A stretch of 64,000 nt of DNA from Boswellia sacra (Eukaryota > Streptophyta > Magnoliopsida > Sapindales > Burseraceae). The stretch covers positions 248,001-312,000 of the forward strand of contig SNVD02009596.1 of the NCBI GenBank assembly GCA_013180625.2, read 5' to 3'. This document shows, one piece after another, positions 1-11,024 of the stretch (its first letter is position 1; each line of letters starts with the position of its first letter). Below the pieces are notes generated by a model, which ran no database searches, had not been told where the DNA came from, and saw only the letters and a list, made by a program, of their open reading frames with translations. The position numbers were made by a program, and so were the translations under genes.

Positions 1-198
1 TAAATAAATGATAAATAAAAACTAATAAGGAAAATGATATTCTGGCCAAAACTCTCATTGACGCAAAGGACCAAGTTCGTTTGCCATGCATCACCACCTG
101 TACAATTGGACAAAAATTTGTGATTGTGAATTGCTTTAGGCCTCAGTTATTGTCCCAATCCAATGTCCTTCAATGACTGTATCGGGCTACTAGCCTAA

Positions 199-250
<52 letters not shown>

Positions 251-923
251 TTGTTTTCTTCCATGCAAATCATCAACTTCAATAATAATAGGAATTTTGG
301 AACGCAAGATTAGATCATCAAATAATTTTGATCTTAATACTATATATTACTAAATACTTTTCGGATAAGTTTTGTCCAACTGCAGGATAATAATTTATAT
401 ATTAATAGAGATGGGTATAATTTAACTATTAAATTGACATAATCTCTCTTTCTAATCATGCTAGGCTTGAGTAAACGGTTCTTTTATTATTTTTATAATG
501 TTAGAATTTTATTTTAATTTAAACTCATGTTTAATTTAAAATCATACGATGTTTTACGTGAGGAAAATTTTCAAGTAAAGTAAATAAAAATTGAAATTTT
601 CAAAGTCCCGTAACTTGTCGTGGCTATGAACCATATGAGATGTTGCCTATGCCTAAAATCATAAATTTCAATTAAAATTACACCTGAATTTCTTAGATCC
701 TTTGTGAGTGTGTGATTAGTTTTCATACTTTAATGTCTTTTTTTTTTTTTTTTAATTGTTGCTATTCAGTAATGATCTAACCCTTTCATGTCTTTTTATA
801 AATTTTTTGGTCCTTTATTTATGTTTTTTTTTCTCCATTGAAACCAGCCATGTATTTAAAGATAGTACAGTTAATCTTATAAATTTTTGTTGAGATTGAG
901 TGGTTTTTATTTTGTTTTCACAG
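1..923 (+). other. Intron of R gene A (paralog of 55640-56546)
   Basis: This stretch has no gene. It aligns by eye, almost base for base, with about 55640-56546, which is intron 2 of the R gene at 46494. Shared landmarks are the opening AT-rich run, an ATT microsatellite (about 204-250) and a T-rich tract before a CAG acceptor at 921-923. It is therefore read as the intron preceding exon 924-1448, and the NBS-encoding first exon must lie upstream of the window. Confidence 0.75.
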
Positions 924-1448
924 ACATTAAGGGTTTTAGATATTGAAGATTGCCACCCTGAATTGTGTGATGGATTAATGCTCACTTGTTTGAGAAATGG
1001 CTTCAAAAATTTAGAAAAATTAAGAATCAAGCGTTGTGGAGTTAAAGTAGTATTTAAATTGGAAGGTCTTATAACTGCCATTGATGGACAACATGAATTA
1101 TTACTTCTAAATTTGGAAGAGTTGTCTATTGAAGATTGTGGAGAATTAGAGCAAATCATTGTTGAAAAGGATTATATGCAGCCTCTGTCCTTTCCTAATC
1201 TCCCAAGAATCAATGTCCAGAGGTGTAACAAATTAAAACATTTGCTTCCTATCTCCAAAGTCCAAAGTCTTGAAAAACTGGAATACATTACTCTTGACAA
1301 CTCTCAATTAGAAGAAATATTTGGACATAAAGATGGAGCTGATGCTATGTATGATGAAGAAAATATTGTGTTGCCTCAACTTAAGGAGTTGTCACTCAAA
1401 GCATTGCCAAGCTTCTCCAACTTTTCTCCTAGTGATTATCGCATATTG
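924..1448 (+). CDS. R gene A, internal LRR exon (partial gene)
   Basis: This is an internal exon of 175 codons in phase 0, bounded by TTTTCACAG and GGTATG-type splice sites. It encodes irregular plant LRRs rich in the pattern L-x-x-L-x-I-x-x-C, for example LEELSIEDCGELEQIIVE. These form the C-terminal recognition surface of a cytoplasmic CC-NBS-LRR immune receptor. It is nearly identical to exon 3 of the downstream gene (56547-57077), including the same 52-codon shortening relative to exon 2 (54607-55293). It has no internal stop. The NBS domain of this gene is outside the window, so function is inferred from the paralog. Confidence 0.85.
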
Positions 1449-2585
1449 GTATGTTTTTAATTGTTTTCTAATGAAACGTGTCAAATTCATTTTAAGTCTG
1501 TCTACTATTTCTACACATGCATTGTTAAAGTCATTTTTTAATGCTTAAAGGACGGGCAGATCAAAACTTGATTAAGCTTCGGAATGATTGATGCAACGCA
1601 TAAATTTTCTAAAAATTTGAATATGAATTGTCTAAAAAAAATTAAAGTAATAATATAAAATAATTAACTAGGCTAAATTTTTTACCTAGATGTTTTATAA
1701 TAGATAGTACTTCTAAAATTGGGATATCATAAAGAAAAGATGGTAATAGTCATTAAATTACGTATAAAATCAGAGATAAATAAATGATAATTTCACATAT
1801 ACTTTTCTTTTTATTTTGCTTAAACATCAACTTTTTAATTATAGTCAATCTCTATCTAATATGCATTTAATTTCATTTGCCATGGTCTACAGAGATATGG
1901 CTAGAAAATTGATTCCGTGATTTTGTTAGAACTTCATGTAGGAATTAATTATTAGTTATTGTTAATCTATTTTATCAATTGGATAGAAATATCCAATAAT
2001 AATAATATTACCTAATTACCAATTTATTGAATATCTCTTTTTGAACGGTAGGCTTATAATTTATAAATGAATATGATTTTGTCTTGTGAAAAGTTAGAAA
2101 ATTTTAAATTAAATTGACATAGCATTTTACTTAATAAAGCTATCTTTAATATTGTTATTATTATTAAGGATATTATTAAAGTCAGCAGCAGTTTATTATT
2201 GTTATTATTATTATTATTATTATTATCTTTAATATCTCTCAACTTGTTTCCACTATAACAAGTATTCAAATTTAAATGTTGATAGCTATTACCATAGGAT
2301 ATTAAAATCATAATTAATGGCATGCACCACTCTAATATTATAAAATTAAACTAAGATTTTAACTGGATCTGGATCTTTTTTCAAGGTTTCGTTGTAAGGA
2401 GTAACATTGGCGTTTTAATTTTGTTGTCGTGCCCATGACTTTTTAAAAATGAACAGTTTTTTAAGTAGTGAAAAAAATTAACCGGACATGTTTTTACAAA
2501 AGTATCTGATTTTAATTTCGTGAAATATTTTAAAACGGTTATACATAATAATTTCATTAATTAATTGCGTGACTTGTTTTTCCAG
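1449..2585 (+). other. Intron of R gene A
   Basis: This is AT-rich intron sequence paralogous to 57078-58229, with an ATT/TTA microsatellite near 2195-2226 and a TTTTTCCAG acceptor ending at 2585. I see no independent gene here. The short minus-strand ORF in it is low-complexity. Confidence 0.75.
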
Positions 2586-3398
2586 AATTTACGGGCTTTA
2601 AGACTGGAAGGTTTGAAGCAGCAATTGTGTGATGGAATCCTTGATTGTTTGAGTGATTTCAAGAATTTAGAAGAAATACGTCTGGTGGATTGTGGAGTAA
2701 AAGTGGTATTTGATTTGGAAGCTGTTAATGAACAACAACGTCATCAATTGTCACTCCCAAGCTTGAAGACATTGAGCTTGATAGGTCTAGAAGAAATAGA
2801 ACATTTATGCAAGGGTCCCACAAATTTTTTAAGCCTACAAAACCTCACCTATCTATGGGTCTCTCATTGCAATCAGCTGAGACATATATTCTCATCTACT
2901 ACTCTTGCTCAAAATCTGTCGAAATTGGAAGCGTTGTATGTTTGGGGATGTGGGGAATTGGAGAAAATCATAGTTGAAGATGATGAAGAGGATGATGATA
3001 TCCAACCTCATCTACTCTTTCCAAATCTTAGAGAAATTGATGTGAGGAGGTGTAAGAAATTAAAACGTCTATTTCCTATCACCATAGCCAAAGGTCTTCA
3101 ACAACTGAAAGAATTAAGAGTATGGGAGAACATTGAATTAGAACAAGTATTTGGAGAGAAAGAGAGAGATAGAGATGGAGGTGGTAAAGTCATGGAGATG
3201 GATGACAAAGCAATCGTGTTGCCTCAACTTCAAACATTGTTTTTATGGGAATTACAAAGGCTGACCAACTTCTGCCCTGTGGGTTATCACTTCATATTTC
3301 CATCTTTCAAGAATGGAACATTAAGGGTTAGAGAATGTGGTAAGATAGCAACAACATTTTCATTGGATGAAAAACAGAGTGTTCATGCGGAAGCCCAA
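2586..3398 (+). CDS. R gene A, LRR exon (equivalent of exon 4)
   Basis: This is a phase-0 exon of 271 codons between TTTTTCCAG and CAAGTAAGG splice sites. It encodes about ten irregular LRRs, with an acidic insert (VEDDEEDDDIQ) and a charged loop (GEKERDRDGGG). It is the counterpart of 58230-59051 in the downstream gene. At the codon where that gene has TGA (58530-58532), this copy has AGA (Arg) and stays open, so it is the better guide to the ancestral exon. It belongs to the solenoid part of a CC-NBS-LRR receptor. Confidence 0.87.
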
Positions 3399-3558
3399 GT
3401 AAGGAACTACTTCATAACAATAATAATAACAATTATACTTTCCTCAGTTATAGTTGATGTTGTTGTTGACCATCCCCATTATTTAAGGATTTTGGTTCTT
3501 GGATAATAATTTCCTCATTTTCAATGCTAATTCCCGTTATTAATTGCACCCTCTGCAG

Positions 3559-3708
3559 CCGCCCAAAGAAGGCAGCAGTGATGATGAAGAGAGTAAGATG
3601 GATATCGATTGCCGTAGTTCTAACCAATTGCGGGCGAAATTACCACCATACATGGAACAAATGACAACAGAAGGAACAATACTCAGCAGAAGCAGAAGGG
3701 AAACTTGA
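3559..3708 (+). CDS. R gene A, terminal exon with stop
   Basis: This terminal exon of 49 codons plus TGA follows a CTCTGCAG acceptor after a 160-bp intron (3399-3558). It starts PPKEGSSDDEESKMDID and ends SRSRRET. The low-complexity acidic/basic tail is not LRR-like and recurs in every copy of the family in this window (5036-5191, 19186-19339, 59257-59406, 62528-62670). It is too short for an ORF finder and is supported by the paralogs and by the matching phase. The role of the tail is unknown. Confidence 0.8.
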   Translation, partial: PPKEGSSDDEESKMDIDCRSSNQLRAKLPPYMEQMTTEGTILSRSRRET

Positions 3709-4260
3709 AGGTAATGTAGCTCTTTTTATATCACCAACTGCTTGTGAAATTTCCCCAACTACCATGTCATCAATATCAAAACACAGAATGCTGATTACTG
3801 CCTAATGGATTTATGAGGCTTCATTATTTATCAATCAATTGCAAATTTATATAAGTAGGACTTTTGATTCTTGGCTGCTCTCTTAGTTTGTTGTAAACAA
3901 GTCTATGAAATTTGAGTTGAGATTCTGGCATGTTCTGTTGTTTTCTTTTTGAGAGTTTGATTGATCATGATATTTGTTTCTGGATTGCTACAGACCGTTA
4001 TACGGAGTGGAAACAATTTGTGTCTCTTTGTAAATTATTTCTGAAAATGGTCTTATACCATCAATTCACTCCATTTGAAATAATGGATACATGTACAATC
4101 ATGAATCTCTAAGATTTGAGAAAATCTTCTTGCTAAAAGCTATTGAAATTTTTGAAAGTTATATAGCCCCTCACCTCATAACTTTGATGAAGTCTAAATT
4201 AGCTCTCTTTGATGTTATATTTAACTGTCTTATTAATTGTTTAAGATATATTTTGGATCC

Positions 4261-4268
<8 letters not shown>
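3709..4268 (+). other. 3' flank of R gene A
   Basis: No gene is seen. The stretch is similar to the flank after the downstream gene (about 59407-59760), so it belongs to the duplicated unit. The similarity breaks at about 4260, where a (GT)n tract begins and a truncated second copy follows. Confidence 0.6.

Positions 4269-4313
<45 letters not shown>
4269..4313 (+). repeat. (TA)n(GT)n microsatellite at duplication breakpoint
   Basis: A pure GT dinucleotide tract of about 40 bp follows a short TA tract. It lies exactly where the 3' flank of gene A stops and mid-exon sequence of the next copy begins. The Cys/Val-repeat reading frame through it is an artefact. Confidence 0.9.
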
Positions 4314-4315
<2 letters not shown>

Positions 4316-5191
4316 CAAGGGTCCCACACGTCTTCTAAAACTACAAAACCTCACCTTTGTATTGGTCTCTAATTGCAATCAGCTGAGACATCTATTCTCA
4401 TCTGCTACTCTTGCTCAAAATCTGTCGAAATTGGAAACGTTGTATGTTTTGGATTGTGGGGAATTGGAGAAAATCATAGTTGAAGATGATGAAGAGGACG
4501 ACGATATCCAACCTCATCTACTCTTTCCAAATCTTAGACTAATTGATGTTGGGAGGTGTAAGAAATTAAAACGTCAATTTCCTCTCACCATAGCCAGAGG
4601 TCTTCAACAACTGCAAGAATTAAGAGTATGGGAGAACATTGAATTAGAACAAGTATTTGGAGAGAAAGAGAGAGATAGAGATGGAGGTGGTAAAGTCGTG
4701 GAGATGGATGACAAAGCAATCGTGTTGCCTCAACTTCAAACATTGTTATTATGGGAATCACAAAGGCTGACCAACTTCTGCCCTGTGGGTTATTACTTCA
4801 GAATCTGTCAAGAATGATTGAGAATTAGAGATTGGAGGATGTGGTCAGATAGCAACAATATTTTCTTTGGATGATAAAGAGAGTGTTCACACGGAAGCCA
4901 AGGTGCTACTTAATAATTATAATAACAATTATACTTTTGTATTAACCATTGCATTATTTAAGATTTTTGGTTTTCGGATCAATAATTTCCTCATTGTCAA
5001 TGCTAATTTCCGTTTTTTAATTATACTCTCTGTGGCCACTCAATTCCAAAGAAGGCAGCAATGATGATGAGTAGCGCACCATGGATATCTATTGCCGTGG
5101 TCCTAACCAATTAAGGGCAAAATTACCGCCATACATGGCACAAATAAGAACAGAAGGAATAACACCCAGCACAAGCAGAAGAGAAACTTGA
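4314..5191 (+). pseudogene. Truncated R-gene copy A' (LRR exon plus terminal exon)
   Basis: The copy begins mid-exon, at the position equivalent to 2812 in gene A, directly after the GT tract, so it has no acceptor, NBS domain or promoter. About 165 LRR codons follow in frame (LEKIIVEDDEEDDDIQ is recognisable). A short deletion near 4800 then removes the equivalent of 3297-3320 and brings in stops at about 4815. The donor at about 4903 (AAG/GTGCTA) is still plausible. The terminal-exon acceptor has decayed from CTCTGCAG to CTCTGTGG (about 5035), and the tail (5036-5191) carries an early TGA. This is a non-functional duplicate. Confidence 0.85.
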
Positions 5192-8100
5192 AGGTAATGT
5201 GGCTCTTTTTATATTGCCGCCTGCTTGTGAAATCTCCCCAACTACCTTGTCATCAATTTCAAAACACAGACGCTAATGCATTTAAAAAACAGAGACTGCT
5301 GATTACTGCTCAGTGGATTTGTGATGCAACTGTGATTATTGGTGATTCTATTAATTTAATTTCTTTTCTGTTTCCAGTTCTCTCTGTCCACCACTGAATC
5401 CAGGGAAGATTGAGGCTTGCTTCATGGGAAGAATAAGACTGCTGAAGGGAAGAATATAGCTCGTTTCATCTTTATATTTCTTATACCTCTGTTCACACTT
5501 GCATCTGTCTTCTTATGTGGAGTGCTTCCTGTCTTTCACTTGTTATGTTTTTTATTGCTAATTATTTTAGGACTCATGGAACCTCTCTTATGCTAAACTT
5601 TGAGGCTTTGGTTCCTGTAAACTCATAATAACAAAAATGCAGTTACTCAACTGTTATTCATTTGCTAATTATACTTCTTCTTGCTCATTAATTTCCTCCA
5701 TGATGCTGCAGTCTTGATGTGTTATGAGTGGGTAAAAAAAAAGTTATACCAACTTAGCACCTGCCCCATTCACCTTATCAAAAATTATGTATGCTTTATG
5801 TGATTACCTTTCGTTATCATTAGAGGAGAAATTGAGCTCATAATTTTTTCCTTTATGGTATTATCTATTAGAAGTTCTCCCAGGCAAAATTTGAACGCTC
5901 TGCTTCACCTTTTTCCCTTTCCAATTGCAACCTCATTTAATTAGAGTGTGTATTTATGCATCTGCTATGCTCGTCCTCCTATGAAGATGAATGATGTTTT
6001 ATAAAGAAAGTTATTCAATTTGACTTTCTCACAGTTAGAAACATGTATATCTCTGTTGTTTCTTATAAAAAGTTGTATTATTAAATATATATCAGATAAA
6101 GGAAAGAGAAGAGTATTATATCAAAACATTGGAAAAAAGAAGCTTTAAGTTTAATGTTATAAATCGGGCTCTGTTGATCTGATCCTCTTTAAAACTTTTC
6201 TGTTCTGAAGCACAATTTAGAATTTTCTCATCTTATTAATCCTCCTTGAGCTGTTCCATTGACAATTCAACCTTATGCTAGATGTACCTTAGTCTTGAAA
6301 TAATGCTATGGTTTTTTTACCTATCTGTTCATTCAAACATAAACCGAAAATATATAACTGTTTCAGCAAAAAAACTGATGATTTAGAAAAAGGTCATCAA
6401 ATTTTGCTTTATATTTTTGCCTGTTCAGTTTTTTCTTGTGAATGGTTTATTGATCATGATGTTGTTTTTGCGATAAATATTTATAGATAACAGAATAAGT
6501 CTCTGTATAAAATATTTCTCATGATGCTGTATCTTATACCATAATTTCAGTTCACTGTCCCAAGTAATCAATTATACTTGAGCATTTATGACCCGAAGAC
6601 TATCACAAAATTCTCAGGAGAGAGACCTTCTTACGGTTAACTTTGGCTGAACTTAAGAAAACTCTTATTTCAATAGAAGCTTGTGAAATAAGTAATTTAT
6701 GAAAGCAGGAAGAGATGTCAAGCTATAAAATTACTGCGTTTAATACCTTACTGGGGTATTTCCTCTGGATCTTACTTCAATTTTTCTTGATGATATACAT
6801 GAATATGGCTTTGAACTCTTCTACAAGCACCTTTTCACATAGGTTGTGTTATCTTCCATAGTTTCGTACTTGTCATTTGTACTTTTCATTATTTTCTGCA
6901 TGATGATAATTTTCTCTTCTGCTTAATCTCATGTCTTTTAGCAATAACACACGAGTCAACTGCAACTGCTTTGACATACACCAACTTCCCATTTACTCAA
7001 TGGCAAAATGTTTATTACACTTGTTGTAGATTTTAAAATAAGAGTTACCAGATATCTCAAAAGGCCTGCTGGATATATCCATGAAAGATAGTAATAAGGA
7101 GTCTTGACTTTTTGAAGCTTGAGTTTGTACGATGTTACAAAAGATTTACATATGACCGATTGTTCCACTCCCTGTGTCATGCAGAAGAGATCTCGTTCAA
7201 TTTATTGACTTTCCAGATCTTTGCTAGAAAGCTGAGTGGTGGGATCAATTCCTAATCACACTAGAGAAACAAATTTCTATAACCTATATGTTGTACTTGA
7301 GCTTCATGATATAAAGAATCAATTACCATTATTAGTTTGGTTAGTAAAGAACTTTGAAAAGCATAAATTCTACTGGTGATTCAAATTATTTTAAACCACT
7401 TTCCTTACTGATATTTCTTCTGATAAACTACAATGTTTAGGAAAATTTGAATGTTCTAGTGGATTACTGTCCCAATAGTACATACCCAGTTTACAAATGA
7501 TTGATGGCATTTGCACTTTTACAATTTACGTTTAATGTTCATACAGAGAATATGAACTAAATGATGCTAATGATTGCAATTCTTAAAGAGTTGCGGACAA
7601 TTTGGTGAGAGTATTTCACATTTGCCTCGACCCATGTCCTTGACAATATATTCAGCGTTCAGAGGACCCAAAAAATAAAAATAAAAAAAAATAAAAAACT
7701 AGAGATTTTAGACTGAATTTCCTGATACTAACTATTTCACCCTTCGTTTGATCACAGCACAGCATTTGTTGTCGAACACCCACAGGATGTGAAGAAGAAT
7801 CAACTTTGTGCTGCTGCATTCCAAATCTGAACATAACTAGATATTTAGATAATGTCACTAAGTTTTATATTTGATTCCCTGCAATATTGTCAATCTGAAA
7901 TACTCGTAGTATTGTGTGGCGAAGTTGGGGTAAGAAACCAATATATGATTCAGGTTACTTTGATAGGATGATATTTCAATTACTGAGACTCAGACACTGA
8001 AATTACCAGTGTCTGAATCAGAAGTATACTAATCAAGCGGGCAAAATAAGAGAGTTCTTTGAAGAAACATGTGTCCAAATATTATACTAATCAAATGGGC

Positions 8101-8577
8101 AAAATAAGAAAGTTCTTTGAAGAAACATGTGTCCAAATATTGGGTAAATAGGAACGGAAAAGGGACAGTGTCCGAATGACTCATCTAAACGTTGAGTGAT
8201 GTGTCGAATTCTGGAGGAAAATTTGCTTAGGTTATTTGGACCCGTTTCCTGGGTGATGATCGGCCTTCTCAATGGTTTCATTTTCCCATGGCATGGTCGA
8301 GATCGCCAGAAAGCTCTGCTGTTGATGCATATACCAGCAGCAGTAGTCCCAGCGACAAAGCAGCTTCACATTGCAGACCGATGTAAAATTGAATATTTCT
8401 AATTCACATTGCAGAAATGTCGTTCAAACGATCAGATTTTGAAAAACGATTCTGTGGACTCTGATATTCTTGCGAATGTCCAGTTACATCTATTTAAGGC
8501 GGAGAAAATGGAGGTTACCTAACCGGAAACATTCAAAGCATACAGGAAAAATCCGACCTGTTTACTTTGTATCTCTG
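5192..8577 (+). other. R-gene 3' flank, repeated elsewhere in the window
   Basis: I see no convincing coding gene. Segments recur downstream of the other copies: 5200-5640 resembles 19390-19800 and 62690-63120; 5640-6300 resembles 19800-20250 and 63100-63800; 6600-7340 resembles 59820-60480 and parts of 20330-20900. The conservation suggests these flanks were duplicated with the gene and may be 3' UTR or intron of an older, longer transcript. 7340-8577 has no obvious counterpart here. Confidence 0.55.
8025..8140. repeat. 58-bp tandem duplication
   Basis: Two head-to-tail copies (8025-8082 and 8083-8140) each begin TATACTAATCAA and end CATGTGTCCAAATAT, with only three or so mismatches. No gene is associated. 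Confidence 0.9.
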
Positions 8578-9891
8578 CTGTTGCCTAGGCTCGGCAATTT
8601 GCCCGCCGGATCCGGGCCCCGATTTGCCCAGATAAATGGGGCGGAGCAAGACCCGTCTTAAAACTGTTTTGGGGTGGGCTCCAGCCGATACGGGTCAGGG
8701 TCTAGCATTTAGTCCCGTTTATCCCGCCCCGTCCCGCTTCGTACAGTATAAAAATATATATGAAAAAAATAAAATATTTGAACTTAAATGATATTATTAG
8801 GGCGATTGTGACACGCTTGGATATATTAGGATATCCATAAATTTTGCTGACCAATATAAAGAAAATTTTTTTGTCCCAACCCTAACTCACCTAAACGCCT
8901 CCTCTATCCTCTCTGTCTCTCGTTGGCGGATGGCGGTCTCGGCCCTCCTCCACAGCTCCGCTCCAGCACAGCCACTCCAGTCTAGCACTGTCGCACAGCC
9001 ACTCCGCTCTCGCACAGCCACTCCACTGCACAGCCAGATCGACTCCACTCGCGGTCTCGGCCCTCCTCCGCAGCTCCGCTCTGGTACAGCCAGATCCACC
9101 CGACTCGCGGTCTCGACCCTCCTCCACAGCTCTGCTCTCGCACAGCCAGACCCCACTCGCGGTCTCGGCTCTCCTCCGCAGCTCCGTTCTCGCACAGCCA
9201 GATCGACTCCACTCGCGGTCTCGCCCCTCGTCTGCAGCTCCGCTCTCGCACGGCCAGCTCCACTCCACGGCTCTGGTATCTGCACAGAGAATGCACGACG
9301 GCCATGCACTAAGGGTCTAATTCATTGTGGTAATAGAAATTTCTTGTGGTTAACAGCTCTAATTCATTGCAACATTACTTTAACTTAAACATGCATTGCA
9401 CCATTGCTTCAAGTCAATCGACACATGTGTATTTAACTTCAATATTATAGTCAAAATCTTTCAAATTAACTGCCAAATTGAAAGAATTATTATGAGGGGC
9501 CAAAGCCAAATGATTCCCAAATCTTGTACTTGTCTGTGGTTTGTTAAATTTGAATTAGTTCTGAGTACTGAAATTTAGGTTTGCCCAGCTCAAAATTGGT
9601 TTTTAAATTTGGTTGACTATTTTGAAAGCCAGCTATGCAAGCTGAAGTTACGAAGTAGGTACTGACTTTTGAGAGAAACGTTCATGAACACAGTTACAGG
9701 AGGGTGATTGTAAAATCATATAAATGTTTAGGGGCGGGGCAGGGCGGGTCTGGGCCCGTTCAAATTTTTTTTGCCCCGTCCCGCCCCATTGCTGTTACAG
9801 GACGGGGCGGGCCAAAAAATTTTGAACGGGACGGGGCTGGATACCTGCCGCCCCGGATCCGTCCTGCCCCATTGCCAACCCTACTGTTGTC
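8578..9891. mobile_element. Non-autonomous hAT-type element with internal GC-rich repeat
   Basis: The element spans 8586-9883. The left end TAGGCTCGGCAATTTGCCC and the complement of the right end TAGGGTTGGCAATGGGGC form imperfect terminal inverted repeats. They are flanked by 8-bp direct repeats CTGTTGCC (8578-8585) and CTGTTGTC (9884-9891), 7 of 8 matching, the length expected for hAT target duplications. G/C-rich subterminal stretches (GGGGCGGG motifs) lie at both ends. Ends and subterminal sequence match the shorter element at 29658-30209, so they are one family. The 1.3-kb length and the absence of a transposase or BED/hATC ORF make it non-autonomous. Confidence 0.8.
8930..9285. repeat. 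GC-rich tandem repeat, ~54-bp unit, inside hAT element
   Basis: At least four units start CGCGGTCTCG (9050, 9106, 9158, 9214), with spacings of 56, 52 and 56 bp, and a longer irregular unit precedes them from 8930. Each contains CTCCTCC-CAGCTC and CGCACAGCCAGA. The repeat is open in several frames on both strands, which produces long overlapping Arg/Ser/Pro-rich reading frames. I regard these as composition artefacts. A pyrimidine-rich leader (8880-8930) precedes it, as in the 5' UTR of a former transposase gene. Confidence 0.8.
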
Positions 9892-10860
9892 ATCCACTCC
9901 ATTTTTTAACCACGCAAGATAATATGGAGTTATGTGGGGATCCACATGGTCTCAGTATAACACTTGATTTCGTTTTTGTGGGGATTCCAAACTCTTGTAT
10001 GCGAAAAAGCACATTTTTGTGCTTAGCTTTCACTATTCAAGCTTGTAATCCTTAATTCGTGGCGCACGGTTCCTGTAGTGATAGAATTTGAAGAATTTGA
10101 AGCATTTTTCTTGACAAGCTGCAATCATCAAACCATCTTGCTTGGTGGCAGAGGATGGCTAGAAGTGAATTACTTGTTTGTAAGGGTAGTCACATTAATG
10201 GTTCCTTGTTCAATTCCCATGTTCTGGGCTGACAAGGTCCGCACAAGCGGGAGACAAACTAAAACCGCTTTTGGGTTGCAGAGATGAATGCACTCTCTTT
10301 ATCTCTTGTCTTGTATGTAGCTAGGGGCTTTATTGCTTAGTGTATTAACTGGATAAACAACAGGGTGGTTTAGATACTCACATCAGAGTAAGAAATCTCC
10401 AATTTAAACACTTACAACAGATGTAAAAGTCACAGCTCAAGCCAGCAGAAGAACAAATTAATCCGTGAAAAATCAGTAAGCATATCAATCAACCCTAATA
10501 GGCAACCATCAAAATTACATAGCTATAACCTGAACTCCAAAGGGAAAGTTACAGATACATCCTCACTAAACTACTTCTCCGAGTTAAGGGGAGTAAACTT
10601 TTTAATTATATTTACAAAAATAAAATGTTACACTATAAAGACCCCTGCTTCCTCTCAGCACAAAAGAAGTTTGATAAAACTCATTAAAACAAATTCAAGT
10701 CAGGAACTGCACTTGGAATAAATCTAAAGTCCGATTTCTTTCAAGTAAATCAAGTAATGTGTAGTGTAAGTTATATGCACTTTGTAGAAAACGTTAATGG
10801 GCAATGATAGCTATGGCATTTTTATAAATGACAAGGAGAGCAAAGTCATTTGAAGAATTA
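9892..10860. other. Intergenic, no gene recognised
   Basis: Short open frames occur (for example 10078-10287), but they lack recognisable domains, splice context or paralogs in the window. 10310-10700 is A/T-rich, mixed sequence. Nothing else was supported. Confidence 0.5.
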
Positions 10861-11000
10861 AATAAACCCTAAAAACCTGAACTCAACCAATATCACAAGC
10901 CTCCACGTGGCACATTCTTACCAAGTCTCTAGTACCAACTGAAGGCTTCTGATCTAGCCACGTGTCCCATCTCAATAAACCCTAAACCCTCCCTATATCT
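10861..11000 (+). promoter_or_regulatory. Promoter with two G-boxes and two telo-boxes
   Basis: Two CACGTG cores lie at 10904-10909 (CCACGTGGC) and 10959-10964 (CCACGTGTC), the classic bZIP/bHLH G-box or ABRE form. Telo-box-like AAACCCTA motifs occur at about 10864 and twice near 10978-10988. A TATA-like CTATATCT lies near 10993, about 30 bp before the first ATG of the following ORF. G-boxes point to light or ABA control, and telo-boxes are common in promoters of translation and housekeeping genes. The motifs are seen; the regulation is inferred. Confidence 0.55.
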
Positions 11001-11024
11001 AAACCACAACCCTCTTCGCCTGTG

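Noticed and set aside
2054..2323. Minus-strand ORF with Asn repeats in gene A intron
   Set aside because: Asn run comes from an ATT microsatellite; the paralogous intron has a frameshifted version, so it is not conserved.
4091..4372. Open frames through the GT microsatellite (Cys/Val repeats)
   Set aside because: Pure dinucleotide repeat translation with no start context; the real signal is the LRR exon fragment that follows.
8887..9388. Long overlapping Arg/Ser/Pro-rich ORFs on both strands
   Set aside because: They arise from a GC-rich 54-bp tandem repeat inside a hAT element; no domain, and open in several frames at once.
10078..10287. Small ORF of 69 codons
   Set aside because: No recognisable domain, splice signal or paralog; expected by chance in this composition.
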